A DNA stretch of 64,000 nt. Source: Kurthia senegalensis (lineage in GTDB: Bacteria > Bacillota > Bacilli > Bacillales_A > Planococcaceae). The translations under genes were made by a program, and so were the position numbers. The first letter of the stretch is position 1; each line of letters begins with the position of its first letter. Positions 63,683 through 64,000 of this stretch are shown here, one piece after another. Location of the stretch: contig NZ_HE611064.1 of the NCBI RefSeq assembly GCF_000285595.1, positions 699,270 to 763,269 on the forward strand. The letters run 5' to 3'. The notes under the pieces are model-generated. The model made no database searches, was not told the origin of the DNA, and saw only the letters and a list, made by a program, of their open reading frames with translations.

Positions 63683-64000
63683 ATGAACACAGTTTCGATA
63701 TTAGATATTCCTGTGGCACAAACGACAAAAGCACAATTCGTGCCACATGTTATAAAAGAGATGCAACAATCAAATAAAGCAATCACAATCGTTACAGCAA
63801 ACCCTGAAATTATTATGTTAGCAAAAGAAAATCATGCATATGAATGTTTATTAAAAGCTTCTAGCTACGTCGTCGCAGATGGCATCGGCGTCGTGATTGG
63901 TGCGAAAATGCTCGGTACACCGTTAGAAGAGCGCATCCCCGGCTATGAACTCGTACATGAATTTATGAAAACAGCGACACCCGAACGCAACCGCTTCTTC
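63683..64000 (+). CDS. tagA: TagA (WecG/CpsF family) N-acetylmannosaminyltransferase, N-terminal part
   Basis: The first 106 residues of a WecG/TagA/CpsF glycosyltransferase, cut by the window edge. Hallmarks seen: 'ITIVTANPEIIMLAKEN' and 'VVADGIGVVIGAKMLG' followed by 'RIPGYELV'. TagA adds ManNAc to the lipid-linked GlcNAc made by TagO, committing it to wall teichoic acid, so the tagO-LCP-tagA genes of this region form one pathway. GAGTGAGG precedes the ATG. Confidence 0.92.
   Translation, partial: MNTVSILDIPVAQTTKAQFVPHVIKEMQQSNKAITIVTANPEIIMLAKENHAYECLLKASSYVVADGIGVVIGAKMLGTPLEERIPGYELVHEFMKTATPERNRFF

Overview
The window looks like a chromosomal segment of a motile, low-GC Gram-positive rod of the order Bacillales. 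Ribosome binding sites are strong AGGAGG types. The gene content (addBA, minJ, ftsEX, comK, hpf, degSU, a Bacillus-type hag/fliW/csrA cluster, tagO) and much of the gene order match Bacillus subtilis. Some traits, namely a 269-residue flagellin, huge secreted helical-repeat proteins and TTG starts, would fit a Planococcaceae/Kurthia-like genus. That family placement is a guess. No rRNA, tRNA, insertion sequence, prophage or CRISPR array was found.

Layout. 1-450 is the 3' end of a DegV-family gene on the + strand. From 733 to 50328 almost everything is on the - strand: yisL, a yisK-type FAH-family gene, addA-addB, a TVP38/DedA-type membrane protein, minJ, ftsX-ftsE, yvlB, a small P-loop kinase, uvrA-uvrB, an IDEAL-domain protein, (comK on +), prfB, secA, hpf, a PilZ protein, a 1694-residue secreted repeat protein, fliT-fliS-fliD-flaG, hag, a second secreted repeat protein of 937 residues, csrA-fliW-yviE-flgL-flgK-flgN-flgM-yvyF, comFC-comFA, degV, degU-degS. 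From 50508 come yvyE and an LCP (LytR-CpsA-Psr) gene (+), tagO (-), brnQ and a glutamate-synthase-like gene (+), two NlpC/P60 cell-wall hydrolases (+), an S1C-type membrane protease (-), a CapA-like lipoprotein gene (+) and the 5' end of tagA (+).

How it works together. The centre is a late-flagellar and competence block: DegSU, DNA uptake (ComFA, ComFC, with ComK nearby), anti-sigma factor and chaperones (FlgM, FlgN, FliS, FliT), hook-filament junction and cap (FlgK, FlgL, FliD), filament (Hag) and the FliW-CsrA switch, whose target hairpin is visible in the hag leader. The left part holds genome maintenance (AddAB, UvrAB) with candidate LexA boxes, and division factors (MinJ, FtsEX). The right part is wall and teichoic-acid biology (TagO, LCP ligase, TagA, two endopeptidases, one preceded by an exact WalR box).

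Most notable: (1) two paralogous giant secreted helical-repeat proteins bracket the hag-flaG-fliD-fliS-fliT module inside otherwise conserved synteny, one with an exact sigma-D -10 octamer in front; (2) five conserved genes (uvrA, flgN, comFA, degV, capA-like) are each broken by a one-base change in a homopolymer, which most probably means indel errors in the assembly; (3) many regulatory sites can be read directly: sigma-D, sigma-W and sigma-H promoters, LexA, WalR, CodY and CsrA sites, and the prfB frameshift signal.
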